From positions 124,001 to 188,000 of the forward strand of contig OY253682.1 in NCBI GenBank assembly GCA_958009085.1: 64,000 nucleotides of DNA. Reading direction: 5' to 3'. The position numbers and the translations under genes were made by a program. The stretch is from Protoeuglena noctilucae. Lineage: Eukaryota; Chlorophyta; Pedinophyceae; Marsupiomonadales; Marsupiomonadaceae. Shown here in pieces: positions 34,411 to 47,100 of the stretch (the stretch's first letter is position 1; the number at the start of each line of letters is the position of its first letter). The notes beneath the pieces were generated by a model that was given only the letters and a program-made list of their open reading frames with translations, was not told where the DNA came from and searched no databases.

Positions 34411-37400
34411 GACGCCCAATCCTCCGAACGGTCGCACCGCGTGACGTCTCCGTCCAGGTCTCGGTCCCGTTCTCGAGCCCTGTCCCGCGACGGGCGCTCG
34501 AGGAGCCCGAGCGGGAGCGATGGGGGCCGCTCGCGGTCGCATGGCCGCTCTGCTAGTGAGCACGGCGAAGCGATGCGATTTTCGCAGCCGCGCTCATCGG
34601 GGAGGGTCTCCTCTATGCGCGAGTTAGAGGAAGGGGAGATCATGGACGTTGACGAGGTGAACGGGGGAGACAGCGTGATTTTGGGCCATGTTCGGCCGCG
34701 ATGGACGCAACAGGCGTTTGTAACCGTACGTTTTTCTAACCATTATGCGCCGCTTTGTGCGACAGGACCATGCGGGCGGCCGGGCCCGCCGCGGGGAGGA
34801 CGGCACGGACGCTTCCGCTTCAGGGAGCTCTCGCTCCGTTTCGCGGTCGCGTTCCCCGTCCGGGCACCGCGATTCGTCCCGTTCACGCTCGCGATCCGTC
34901 GCCAGTCGGCGGGAGGGCCGGCCGGAGCCGTCCGCGCGTGACGGCAGCGGGGCGAAGGCAAGGTCCGGTCGGGCAGATGCGGAGGCCGGGGCGCGGCCGT
35001 CAGAGAGCGAGCGTGCGGGTGAGGGAGACGACGATCGAGAGGAGGGCGAGATGGACGAAGCAGAGGTGGAGCGTGGGGGCGGGGCGGGGGCGCGGGCGAG
35101 CAAGGGGAGGCCGGAGGAGGGCGGGGTGCAGGAGAGGGAGAGGGAGAGAGAGAGAGAGAGGGAGGGGGGCAGTGAGAGGGGGCGTGAGAGGGAGCGCGAG
35201 AAAGAGAGGGAGAGGGAGAAGGAGAGGGGGCGGGACAGGGAGCGGGAGCGGGGGAGGGAGCGGGGTGAGGGGGAGCGAGACCGGAGTGGGAGGGGGAGGG
35301 AGAGGGAGAGGGAGAGGGAGAGAGAGAGGGAGAGGGCTGAGCGTGATAAGGGAAGGGAGAGGGAGAGGGGCGGGCGGGAGAGGGAGAGAGACAGGGAGAG
35401 GGAGAGGGGGAGAGATGCGGGGGGTGGGCGGGAGCGAGAGCGAGAGCGAGATCGGGACAGAGATAGGGAGCGAGAGAGAGACAGGGGGCGAGAGAGGGGT
35501 CCGCTTCGTAGTCGCGATGGCGACAGGGGCCGTGGCGACGTTGGCGGCGACCGGGGTGGTCGCCGCGAGCGTGACTGGGATTGGGGTCGGGACGTGGGGC
35601 CGAGGGACAGGGTTAGAGACCGTGAGCGGGGCTGGGATCGAGATAGGGAGAGAGATAGGGACAGGGACCATCGGGGCAGAGACAGGGACCGGGAGAGGGA
35701 GAGGGGCGTCAAGCGGCGTCGCGAGGAGGGAGGGACGGAGACGCCCAGCGTGGAGGAGGGGGCGGTGGCGGCCAAGCTGGCGATGGCACTGGAGGGAGGG
35801 GGCGATCCGGAGGCGGAGGAGGCGGAGAGGAGGAGGGAGGAGCGGCGGAGGAGACTGGAGGCGATCAAGGCCAAGCACGGGGGGGGAGCAGAGGGGCCGG
35901 GGGCGGCGGCGGAGGGGGTGGTAGAGGCGGGTGCGGGGGCGGCGGCGGGAGCAGCGGAGGGGGGAACAGCGGCGGGGACGGTGGCAGGAGTGGCGGGGTT
36001 GGCAGGTGGGGTGGCGGGAGCAGCGGGGGGTGCGGCGGGAGGGGCGGGGGTGGCAGCAGCGGGAGCACCATCCGGCGCGGGGAGGGAAGCAGTGGGAACG
36101 CTTAACGGCGAGGGTGTGGCGGAAGGGGACGTGGATCTGGAGAGAGACGCGTGGGCAGCGACGGCGGGGGCCGACCTGTTTGTGAGGCGGGTGGCGGAGG
36201 CCCCCGGTGGTGGCGAGGGTGACGGTGCGGCGCAGGCGGCGGCGGCGGCGGCGGTGGAGGTGGATATGTTCGGCGCGACGCCGGTGGGGGCGGCGGGGCC
36301 TGGGCCGGGGGATGCGGCGGGGGTGGCGGGCGTGGGTGCGGGTGCGGGCGGCGGGCAGGGTCTAGTGGATAACTACGACGACGCGGAGGGTTATTACAAG
36401 TGGCGCACGGGGGAGATGCTCGCGGGGCGGTACGAGGTGTTCGCGGCGCACGGGAAGGGCGTGTTTGGGTCGGTGCTACGCGCGCGCGACCACAAGTCGC
36501 ACGCGCTCACGCTCGGCGGGCAGCGACCGGAGGTGGCGATCAAGATGGCTCGCGCGAACGACACGATGTACAAGCAGGCGCAGTCGGAGCGCGCGGTGCT
36601 GGCCAAGCTGGCGCAGACGGACCCGGAGAACCGGGCTCACTGCATCCGGATGCTCGATTATTTCGAATACCGCGGCCACGCGTGTTTGGTATTCGAGAGC
36701 ATGGACATGAACCTGCGCACGCTGGTGCGGAAGTTCGGCCGGGACATCGGTCTGTCGCTGCAGGCGGTGCGCGCTTACGCCATTCAGCTCCTCTTCGCTT
36801 TGCGGCATCTCCGCCAGAACGGGATCCTGCACGCGGACATCAAGCCCGACAACATCCTCGTGTCCGCGGACCGCAGCGTCATTAAGATCTGCGACTTCGG
36901 CAGCGCACTGTTCGGGTGAGGGGGAGGGGCAGGGGGCAGAGTGTTGTGTGCAGGGTGGCAGGGTGGGTGTGCCTGGTCGGGCTTGGCTGTGAGGAGGGAC
37001 TGTGACGATACGGGGCACTTGGATAGACACGGGAAGGCTGTGCGTGCGATGTACGCAGCTCAGCACGCGCAGCGACAGGGCACCGACCCTCTCCTGCGGT
37101 GTCCACATGCCATTTCCACTCCACAGCAGCAGCCGCGACACGACCCTCTCTCACCACCAATCAGCCCCATCCTCGCCCTCACTGTCCTCACCAGCACCCA
37201 CCTCACCCACCTCACCCTCACCCCCGCAGCGGCGACAACGACGTCACCCCCTACCTCGTCTCCCGCTACCACCACCTCACCACTAACACTCACCCCTCCT
37301 CTCCCCCACTGCAGTGGCGACAACGACATCACCCCCTACCTCGTCTCCCGCTACTACCGGCCCCCCGAGGTCATCCTGGGCCTCCGCTACGACCATCCAA

Positions 37401-38363
37401 TGGATATGTGGGCCGTGGCGTGCGTCCTATACGAGCTCTACACCGGCCGCATCTTGTTTCAAGGCCGTAGTAACAACGAGATGCTCTCTCAGTTCCAGGA
37501 CCTCAAAGGGCCTTTTCCGAAGAAGATGCTCCGAAAGGCCGCGTTCCGGGACCACCACTTCGAGGGGGAGCCGCACTTTGCATTTTGGTGAGCGGAGGGG
37601 GGTTGAGGGTTGGGGGTGAGGGGGGGGGTGGTAGAGGGTGGGGGGAGGGGGTGGGGTGGTGAGGGTGGCTTAGTAGTCAGGTTGGGGTGAAAACTATCCA
37701 TGGATGTCGATGGGCAAGGCAGCATGCTGAGCCCCGTCTTGCCCCTGCGAACCCTCTCGCACCCCTTCACCTCACCCCAGCGTCATCGACAGCGACCCCA
37801 CTTCCCAATGCGTTACCCATGCGAATCCTCCCAAACCCCCACCCCCCCAGTGTCATTGAGAGCGACCCGACCACCGGCGAGCCCCGTCGCCGCGTGGTGC
37901 CCAGCCCGGCCGCCAAGGAGACGATGAGGGACCGGCTGGCCGCCATGGGGACGCAGGGGAACCGGAAGATGATGCTGGCGCTGGCGGACCTGCTCGACAA
38001 GGTGGGGGTGTTGGGGTGGTGGGGTGGATGGGGTGTTAGGGGGTGGGGTGTTCGTGGATATGAGCATGGACTGGATCCCAACAGGCACATGGTGTAATTC
38101 CTCTCTTTATTTTTTCTGTTCCCATCTCACGATATCAATCTCCGCAGATGCTGTCGTTGGACCCTGACAAGCGCATCACGGTGTCCCAGGCGCTGCGCCA
38201 CCCCTTTATCACGGGGGTGCTGGCGCCCAGGCCAGAGAAGGAGAAGGATAAGGGTAAGGCGGGGGGTGCGGGGGCGGGTGTGGCTGGCAAGGCGTGCCGG
38301 GCGAGAGGGGTGGCGACGATGGGAATTGCGTTGGCGTTTGGAGGGACAGGTGGCGAGATTTGA
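34411..38363 (+). CDS. PRP4: PRP4 pre-mRNA splicing kinase (PRPF4B-like)
   Basis: A dual-specificity CMGC kinase of the spliceosome; family members phosphorylate PRP6/PRP31 during B-complex assembly. Exons: about 34411-34719, 34766-36915, 37315-37587, 37851-38001, 38148-38363 (TGA). The N-terminal half is Arg/Ser-rich (SPSRSRSRSR) and then a very long Arg/Glu/Asp-rich repeat, as in other PRP4 kinases. A Gly/Ala-rich linker follows. The kinase domain shows GKGVFGSV (P-loop), VAIK, HADIKPDN (catalytic loop), CDFGSALF, TPYLVSRYYRPPEVILGL, KGPFPKKMLRK and DPDKRITVSQALRHPFITG; the last two are PRP4 hallmarks. The first intron is only 46 nt, with a CTAAC branch site. The introns before 37315 and 37851 contain decoy copies of the acceptor plus exon edge. 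The true start codon is upstream and unresolved. Confidence 0.92.
37230..37357. repeat. Duplicated acceptor/exon edge in PRP4 intron
   Basis: GCAG followed by about 40 nt encoding GDND-I/V-TPYLVSRY occurs at 37226 and again at the true exon start 37315, 85 bp apart. Only the second keeps the kinase frame (SRYYRPPE). Confidence 0.9.
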
Positions 38364-41300
38364 AGTAACAAGAAGTAACAAGATGGGGAGCCGTGCGATG
38401 TGGGGATACAGTTATGTTGTGGTCGTAACATGCACAGCCTTGGGTCGCTTGAATCGTGAGAGCGAGGTGGCTGTGTGTGCGAGTTGAGTGGTGGGTGCGC
38501 AGGGGACAGGGCATGTAGTTGGCTTCCGAGGCGAGGGAGGTGTTGAAAAACACCGTAGTAGTTGGTGAAGACGAGTAGATCAAGGGTGCTTCACTGCTGG
38601 TCGTGGTGGCGACCACCGATGCACCCTGGGGGCGCCAAGGTGGGGCGGGTGTGGTGAGAGGAGGGGCTGTAGATGACACCAACTACTACATCAGTAACTA
38701 CTATGTCAGTTGCCATAAGGTGCTGTATTATATTGGGTGACACAGGTCAGCGACGCTGACGGCGGTAGCCTAAACGTTGTTTCGCCCTCCCTGGATGCGC
38801 GGCCGCCACCGTGACACGTCCATGCATGAAGGGGAGAGCCAGGTCGCTCTGGCCACCGCATCATGCCGCAGCCACCATGGAGAGACGGCCTGGCTCAGAG
38901 GGGTGGCAGGGGGGGGACACGAGGAGGCACATACAAAAGCCTCACCCAAAGGACGGGCAGCCCGGTCGCACTCACGTCACGGCGCGTCTTGCATCCGCAC
39001 CGTCCCACCGCGTCTCGCACCAACACCGCCATCCCTGAGTGTCCCTGAGTGCGCGAGAGGACACGGCAGCGATGAGAGACGTCCCAACCGGGCCACGAAT
39101 GCGACCCGCTGAGAGGCGGACACGCGACACGCTTGGATGTGCGTCGCGTGCGTGCGTGTGCGGCGCCTGATTTGCGCCTGCGACCCGACCCCCATGGTGA
39201 ATGTCAGTACCAGTGGGGGCGCGCAGGCACATGCTTAGGGCGCCGCGAGTGCGTCTGCGGTGCCCTGATTAGCGGCCGTCACGGGCCGAGGCCTCGGGCC
39301 GCGCGATTTTCGGCACCGGAAGGGGCGTGGGGCAAAGTTGGCGACAAAGGGGATAGCCCAGATGACGACAGCACAGCAAACCTAGTTGCAAATGGTGAGC
39401 CGGCATGGTAACAACCGTGAGCCCTAACCGCGCATGACACGAACACCTTCATGCACAAAACAACCCATAAAACCCAAAACCCTCGAGGCCTCAGACCCTT
39501 AGATTCGCCATCAGATTGCGCTCAGGTGCACTTTCGAGCTCTTAGGTCTAGCGTGCGGGTTTTTTCATCAGCGGCCTCGAGGGTGGGGGTGGGGGTGGGG
39601 TGGAAAGGAAGGTGGGGGTGTGGGGGGCTGGGCTATGTAACTCATCTGAGCAATGCATGGCATGCTGCGGCCACCGACTTGCATAACATGATGTGTCTCA
39701 CCTGGGGCGGCTGGGGTGGCTGGGCAGCTTGATGGTGAGCTTCAAGTTAGGCAGCTTGGCGTGCGCCACCACTGTAGCAGTGGAGCTGGGCCTCTTGCCT
39801 GAGTTGATGCCTGCACCTGGGGGAGGGAGGGACAAAGGAGCGTTGCTTTCTCAAGCGCAGCAGTGTGCTCGCGACAGGCCGAGCGCGGCTGGGCGCAACT
39901 GGGCTAGGATGCGCGTGGCGTGTGCAGCCATCAATTCGCCGGCCCTCAGGGGGATCGGGCAGGCGACTCAACAGGCCCGCTTGGATGTATGCCCTATGGG
40001 GCCCCCACTGGCGCAAGGGCGGCCCCAAAGATGCCGCCTTGGGGACGCCGGCGCCGTGGGGGAAGTACGGGCAGTTTGGCGACTTAGCGCAGAAACAAGA
40101 GAGCATTCGAAAGCAAATGGCAGTGGAAAGCGGAGGCGAGAAGGAGGTAGGTGGGGAAGCTGCAGCATGGCGGCATGCGTGGGATCCATGATATACAAGA
40201 GTGGGAAACAAAACACGGCCCCGTGCTCGGCGCTTCTTAGAGGGTATACTTTTTTTGATCCCCACGGGCCGGAGCCCACTCGGAGGATTGACAGATAAAA
40301 AGTGGGTCGTCACGGCACGGGGCTTGGGGTGAAGGCGGAACAGGCAAACGAGGTGTCAACAAAGGCTCTCGGGAAGGACCCATTTCCAAATCACTCGGGT
40401 CATACGGCACTTCCTATACAGCGTAAAGGGTTTCTCTCGTCCTCGAGCCGCGGGCGCGCAGGGACAGGGGTTTGCAACTGGAAAGGATGCACTCAGGGAA
40501 ACAGGACCCGCGTGCTGCTTGACCCCAGTGGGTGGCTCACCTGACGCTGGCGTAGTGAGTGAAATTCGGACCCTTGACATCGACCGTGGCAGCTCGAGAT
40601 GGTAGACGGTAGGCATGCTCAGCGTCCGCCTGTCAGCTACGTCCTGCGTGGGAGAAATACAGATGTCATGGCTGATAACGGCACTGGCAACAGCCACGGC
40701 GGGGCTTGGCCAGCTTCCTGGGCCAAGGGGTTTGGTCTGCGCAATTTTCTGGACTCCCTGTGTCATCAGCCGGGGCCTGCACAGGTCGTGGCAAAACTGC
40801 GCGCGAGAACCGCTGTTGCGGCGCTCCCCACCTAGCAACATCTCGACCAAAAGAGGGCGAGCGGCGGTCGATCCACTGCACGTGCCTGCGGCGAGTTGAA
40901 GAGCGAGGCTCTTCATCCCGATGTCCCCGCGCGAGCGCGAGATTGAAAGGAGATGTTGAGATGTCTGCGGTGCTTGACACCGGCGGGGCCACGGACGGGG
41001 CAACGCCAGCAACACGACTGCAAAAAAGCTCTCGCACACGAGACAGGGACACGTGCCCTACGGCGAAGCGGCCGTGCCCGGGGTGAGGATGTGTGCTGCG
41101 CCGGCGCCGGCGGGCGGAGCGAGGCGCGGGGGGCGCCGGAGCGGCGCACACGCACCTGGGACGATTCCGGTCCACGTCACCCCTGCTGGCGCCGCCTGCG
41201 GGGGCCGGGGAGGCCGGAAGAGGTCGCATCGGTATGAAAAGAGATTGAACTTTCCACTCCCATGAGAGGAAGTGTACCAGCGAGACAGGTCAGTGCGCAC

Positions 41301-41821
41301 CCACGAAAAGCGGCGTGCACTGGTTTTTGATCTGGTTTCCTGCTCTAAGCCCCCACTGACAGCGCGCCGCAGATTGCGGTCTGCGGACGCCAACGCCTCT
41401 AAATAGGGGCTAGCGTCTCCCGGCCTCGGCCGGCGGCAGGGACGGCCCACCGGCCGCCGCCGGCCCCGGGACTCGCACCGACGGCGCGGCGGGTCCCCGG
41501 CGCCGGTCCCTGCCTAAGACGATGTTCATCAAACGCATCGCACGCCGGGCATCTCTGAAGGGCGGCTGCCTCACCTCTTTGGCGCTCCGAGGCCCGCCGA
41601 CATCACGGGCGGGGCCCGCGACGGGCTCGGACGACGCTCATGATTAGGGACTTCAGGTAACCCCGCGTGGCGGGCTCTCAAGGGGGGGCGACCGATGACA
41701 CGGCCAGCCTGGCGAGGGTATTCCCCGCAGCCTACCCTCAGCGCGCGGGCGCTTAGCCCCGCTCGCCCGCTCCCGACCCCCCTTTCCAAACCCAACGGGT
41801 AGGCGCCGTCCGCTGGGAGAG
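38364..41821. other. Unresolved 3.4-kb region with candidate exons on both strands
   Basis: No complete gene could be assembled. On the plus strand, about 39300-39392 reads FSAPEGAWGKVGDKGDSPDD before a GTGAGC donor. About 39980-40146 reads APWGKYGQFGDLAQKQESIR before GTAGGT. On the minus strand, 39832-39701 reads STATVVAHAKLPNLKLTIKL before a GTGAGA donor, and about 40625-40540 reads ATVDVKGPNFTHYASV before GTGAGC. Each has good codon character and a splice site. They may belong to two interleaved or overlapping genes. No family is recognised. Confidence 0.4.
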
Positions 41822-43183
41822 ATGGATCAGACCGAGAGGGCCTACCAAAAGCAGGTGGGCGGCGGGCCCAGGGATGCTCGGGGGCGCCCCGAGAGCCGCT
41901 CCCGGGGGATCGCGGCGACGAATGCGCCGAGGCGACCCTCCTCCACCCGCAGGTGGGGGTGAACGTGGGCTTCCGCAAGCCCACGAAGAGGGTGCCGGGC
42001 AAGTATGGCCTGAGGTACTACAAGAACGTGGGGCTGGGCTTCTCTACGCCCAAGGAGGCCATCGAAGGTGGGGCGCGCGTCACCGTGGCGCCGGCGTCGC
42101 GCTGGGTCCCCGGTCCTGGCGCCTGTCGCTCCGCGCCGGTTTTCGATGGTGCCTTGCGGTTTCTTTACCTTATTCGCCTCCCAGCGTATCTCCTTGAGCG
42201 CTCTGGGACGCGCGCCGGGCCCTGGACGAGGCCAGAGCGCTTCCAGGGTCCGGGCATGCCCGGCAGGCCCATTTGGTTGCCCGTGCAGCCGCCAGGATGC
42301 ACTGGGGATGCCGCGGTCTGCTCGGGCGGCCCGACTTGCGACCTGGGGGGCCGGAGGACGGCCACGGCCATCCCACGCGTCCCTGGCCCGCTGCTGGGAT
42401 TTCCTGGCCTGTTGTCAGGGGTTTGGCCGCTCCCCGAATGACCTTACTTGTCGTTTGTCCCGAGACCATGCGCGGCGCCCCGTGTCCGCGGCTTTGAGGC
42501 GCAGGGAGTCTCGCCGTAGGCTGGCCAGCCGACCGGCTCTGTGGCTGCGCGACTTTCGCGCCGGTGCTCGCATCGCCGTGCTCCCTGACCTTCGCTGTGC
42601 GCCTCACGTATCTGGACGCCGCTGCGTGCCCCCCGCAGGGAAGTACATCGACAAGAAGTGCCCCTTCACCGGCAACGTGTCCATCCGCGGCCGCATCATG
42701 ACGGGGGTGGTCAAGTCGACCAAGATGAACCGCACCATCATCGTGAAGAGGTGCGGGCGCGCGGGGCCGCCCGGCCACGGCGACGGCCGGGGCTCTTGGG
42801 GCGCTGCGAGGGCTGCGAGCGTCGGCTGACCTCTCTCCGACCACCGCGCACCTGCCTTCGCACCGCAGGGAGTATTTCCACTTCGTCCGGAAGTACCAGC
42901 GGTACGAGAAGCGCCACTCCAACACCCCCGCGCACGTCTCGCCGTGTTTCCGTGTGCGTGAGGGCGACACGGTCACCATCGGGGAGTGCCGGCCGCTGTC
43001 CAAGGTGCGTCTTTGCATCTGCTGCGCAGTTCCGGTCACCGGCCGGAGCTCCAGGAGCGCACGGACGCTGCACATGCATGCATCGACCGCTCTCCGGTGT
43101 CGTGGCTCCCGCAGACGGTCCGCTTCAACGTGCTCCGCGTGACGCCCGCCTCGGGCGCCAAGAAGGGCTTCTCCGGCTTCTGA
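41822..43183 (+). CDS. RPS11: 40S ribosomal protein S11 (uS17)
   Basis: Small-subunit ribosomal protein. Five exons: 41822-41854, 41953-42067, 42639-42750, 42869-43004, 43115-43183. They encode 154 residues, the normal length, and end in TGA. The sequence is unmistakable: [10 protein letters not shown] at the start, then [83 protein letters not shown]. The start ATG is confirmed by the conserved N-terminus. All introns are GT-AG. This is the best anchor in the window for codon usage and splice-site style. Confidence 0.98.
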
Positions 43184-44117
43184 AGACGCCGCCGTGGCGT
43201 CGCCGGCGCGCCGGCCTGCAGGCCGCGAGTGCACGCGGCGCGCCGTGGTCGGTCGCTGCAGCGGCCTGCGGCAGGCCTCGCCGGCGCGCGTCCCTGCGCG
43301 CGGTCGTGCCAATCCACGACGTCCTCTCCCCGGGCGCCGTTTCGCTGGTCCGTTCTTGCCCTGCGCTCCTAGCACCGTCTTGAACTCATGTGCCGACTTG
43401 GCAGGCTCAAGACACGAGTGTCCGTCCTCGCCGTGTGGTGTGGGACTGCTTGAGGATGGAGAGCTGGCGCCTGCGCCGTTTATGAGCCGGGTGCAACTTG
43501 GCAGACACATCCTGGGGCAGCACAGGCTCTTACCAGAGCCTGGTAAGCGGCACATGACCCACAACCGATGGAATTGATGACAGCGATCGCAAAGAGGTTG
43601 CAGAACCGCATCTGTCGAGCTCCGGCGGTGCAGGGCTGCCCCACACACTTGCACGCTCCCCAGCAGCCCACAGGCTTCGACGCTCGGCGTCTGCAGCGCC
43701 CATACGTTCCGTAATCGTCGTATCTTGCACATGATAGCTGGCTGAGCGTCAGCCGACCGGTGGATGTGCCGCGCTTTCAACCACGCGCAGCGCTTCGTGC
43801 GGCCCTGGCTCCGGCGGTGCCTTTATTGCGGACTTGTCTAGTCTACGAGAGCGCTGTTACATAAGCTTGGTGAGCGCGTCGAAGGCCGTGTCGCTTGCTG
43901 CTGCTTCAGCGTCGAGGGCCCTCCACGTAGGGCGCCCAGGAGAGCCCCTGCCCCTCCCTACGAGGCCTGCATCGATCGCGCATGAATCGCGATAGCTTTT
44001 TTGTACATTTGCAGGTTGCGAGGGCAGGACGACTGCCCACCTCGCGCGCTACCCCAGCCGCGGGCCCCCGTCTCGCGCTCGGTTGAGCCTGATGGCCCCC
44101 GCGCGGCGTCGGGCGGC
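43184..44117. other. Intergenic between RPS11 and the WD40 gene
   Basis: It holds the RPS11 3' region and the promoter of the large WD40 gene. Nothing else was recognised. Confidence 0.45.
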
Positions 44118-47100
44118 ATGACCGGCATGCAGCAGGGCGCGGATTCGGGCCCACCGGCCCTTGAACTGGAGTACGTGGCGGGTCTCACGGCCCACAGCGC
44201 GGGATGCGTGGCGCTCCACCCCTCTACCAGGTACGACCCTTTCGTTTGCAGCGCTGGGGCCTTCGCTAGCTTCCCATCCCGCGGCGCTCGGCCTCTGCGT
44301 AGGTTTTAAAAACGCTCGTTCCGCACCGCAGCCTCCTGGCCTTCACGGCCGGCACCGTCGTGGTCCTATACGATTGGCGCGCTGACCACCAGCGGGCCTT
44401 CCTGCAGTCACCGGAGGGGCTGTCCGTGGCTTGCGTGGCCTTCTCCAGCGACGGGAGGCACCTCGCGGCGGGCCTCGTCGGGTCAGCGCCGTCCGTGCCC
44501 GTCTGGGATGTCGCGACAGGCGAGCAGATGGCCCGTGTGCATACATGCATGCAGTGGGAACGTGCTGGGCCGTGTGCCGTGCGTCAAGGGCCACGAGCGC
44601 CGCGTATAGTCCCATCGAACACAGCGCTCGTGGCTCCCCCGCACACTATCCCGCGCACTCGCTTGCCCCCAACACGCACGAACAACAGACGCCCCACGTC
44701 GCTGTGCCGTGGTCGCAGGGGAGTTGATGGTGGAGCTGCACGGCCACGCCCACAGGCGAGTGACCCGCAATCTATGTCGTGTTTACAAGAACCCGCTTGC
44801 ATCGCCACGCGGCCGGCACGGTGCGCTTTCAGGTCACCCACCCATATTGCGTGCCCCTCCACGCCACGCAAGCAGCACCCGCCCCTGCTTATCCCCGCAG
44901 CGTGCGCCACGTCGCCTTCTCGGCGAACGACGCCTATCTGCTGACGGTGGGCACCAAACAGGACGGCACGGTCGCAGTGTGGAACTGGCGATCCGGCACA
45001 CGCCTCGCATCGTACCGCCCGCCCTTCCCCGTCAAGTGAGAGCCCACGCGGGCAATGCGGCAATGGATTCGACACCCTCTGCTAACATGGGTCGATAACC
45101 CGAGACCTCGTCTACTTGACACGCTTGTTGCTGTGCATGTACAGCAGGCCGCCACGCCTCCCTTGCACACCATTCCACCAACGCCCTCACCACCACCTCA
45201 CCTCTCGCAACCGACCCATCCCGCACAGGTGCGCGACGTTCGTGCCCTTTGCCGGCGTGGACGCCAACCCCGTGCAGTTCGTGCTGGGGGGCCGCGGACG
45301 TGCTGTGCTGTGCCACGTGGGGATCAACGGTGCAGTCACGGAGGCCCCCGTCAAGACAGGGAGCGTGTCGTTCAAGGCTGTAGGTGCGGCGGGGTGTGTG
45401 GTGCAATCCTGTCACCTTTATTGCGCTCTTGTGCAGGAGACTCACTGGGAGGCTCTGGGCTCACCACTGCACCGTACCACCCCAGTACCACTCCTGTACC
45501 ACCCCTGCACCACCCCTGCACTGTACCACCCCACCACCACCATACCACCCCTGCACCACTCCACCCCACCACCACCCCATACCCCCCCGCAGTGGGCGCC
45601 GCCCGAGCCCTCCCAGCCCCGCCGACCCCGAGTGACTCTTTGGACGCCGCTCAGACCTTCTCGTGCTACTTGGCCACTACGGAGGGCACTCTGCTGGCCC
45701 TGAAGCCCTCTGCGACCGCCACGAGCAAGTGGGTGCGGCTGAAGGCCCCCAGGGCGATGTGCGTAGTTGCTTCGGCCACGGTGGTGGCCTGTGGATGCGC
45801 CGGGGGGGTCGTGAGGCTGTTCCGGGCCAACACGCTGCAGTACCTGGTGAGATGGGGATGAGTTCAGCAGACACTGGTGTCGGGGCACACACAGGCATCT
45901 CGCACGCACGCACGCACCCTCCGTTCTCAATACACCCAAAATCTCACCCACACACACCAACCCTCCCCTCCCCCTCTGCAGACCAGCCTCCCCCGTCCCT
46001 CCGACGACCCCTCGGTCCCCGTGGCCCGCCTAGAGACCCTGGATGGCTCCAAGGGAGGGACCAACGCCGCAGACGCACCGGACGTCGTGGCCCTGTCATT
46101 CGGCCGAACGGGGGGCGATTCTGACACCGACCCTGGCACCAACTCTGGCACCAACTCTAACATGGGGACTGGCACCCATTCAAGCGCCGGCTCTGGCGCG
46201 TTCCTGGCGGCGGCGTACGCCGACCGTAGCGTGCGTGTGTGGGACGTCTCTGCGTTGCCAACCGCCTCGCTGTTGCGTGTTATCCCCGGTCACGCGGGTG
46301 GGGTGTGGGGCGTGGCGTGCCAGCCTGGGTGGACGGCCAACGGCGGTTGCCGGGTAGCTACGTGCGCGGCAGACGGGACGCTGCGGCTGTGGGAGCTGGG
46401 ACCCGGGCCTGGGGGAGCTGGGGCGGGAATGGGGGCGGCGTGGCACATGCGGCCGGCGGGGGTGGTGGTGGCGAGCACGGGGGCGCTGGAGCTGTCGCGG
46501 GGGTCGCGGGGGTCGTGGGAGGGGCGAGGGACGGCGCCGGCGCTGGGGATGCGCGCGCTGGGGTGAGCGAGGGGGGTGGCGGAGGATGTGGGTGTGCTGT
46601 TGCATGACACAAATGGCACATCTGCATGCATGCACCTACTCATTCGCACATTGACGCACCGCAACCCCCGCTGCCACCCCCACTGCCATCCCCACTGCCA
46701 CCCCCACCCCAACCCTCACCCCCACTTCCACCCCTCACCCCCACTCCTCCCCTCAGTTGGTCCCCCCGCGGCGACCAGGTGGCCCTCGGCGACACGGGCG
46801 GCAACTTGCACGTGGTCGACCTGACTCATGGCGCCAGACGCGTGACTCATCTGCTGGCCCACGACGACGCGGTGTTGGGGGTCGACTTCGACAGTGACCC
46901 TGGGATCGACCCGAACCGGCCGGCGCTCGCGGTGAGCTCGCAGTTAGGGGGTATGAAGATGGGGTTGATGTGATTTGATGGGTTTGAAAGGGAACTCATT
47001 GAGTGTGAGTGATGCTAGTGTCGGTGGGCAAGGGTGCTGTGGGGTGGTGTTTCTCTCCACACCACACCACTACCCCCTCTCTCCCCAGCCTACCACCCAC

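Noticed and set aside
34624-35874. 416-residue minus-strand open frame rich in Ser/Leu/Arg
   Set aside because: It is the antisense shadow of the Arg/Glu repeat of PRP4. The plus strand carries the recognised kinase.
42170-43780. 536-residue minus-strand open frame over RPS11
   Set aside because: It overlaps four certain RPS11 exons on the other strand and has no family features.
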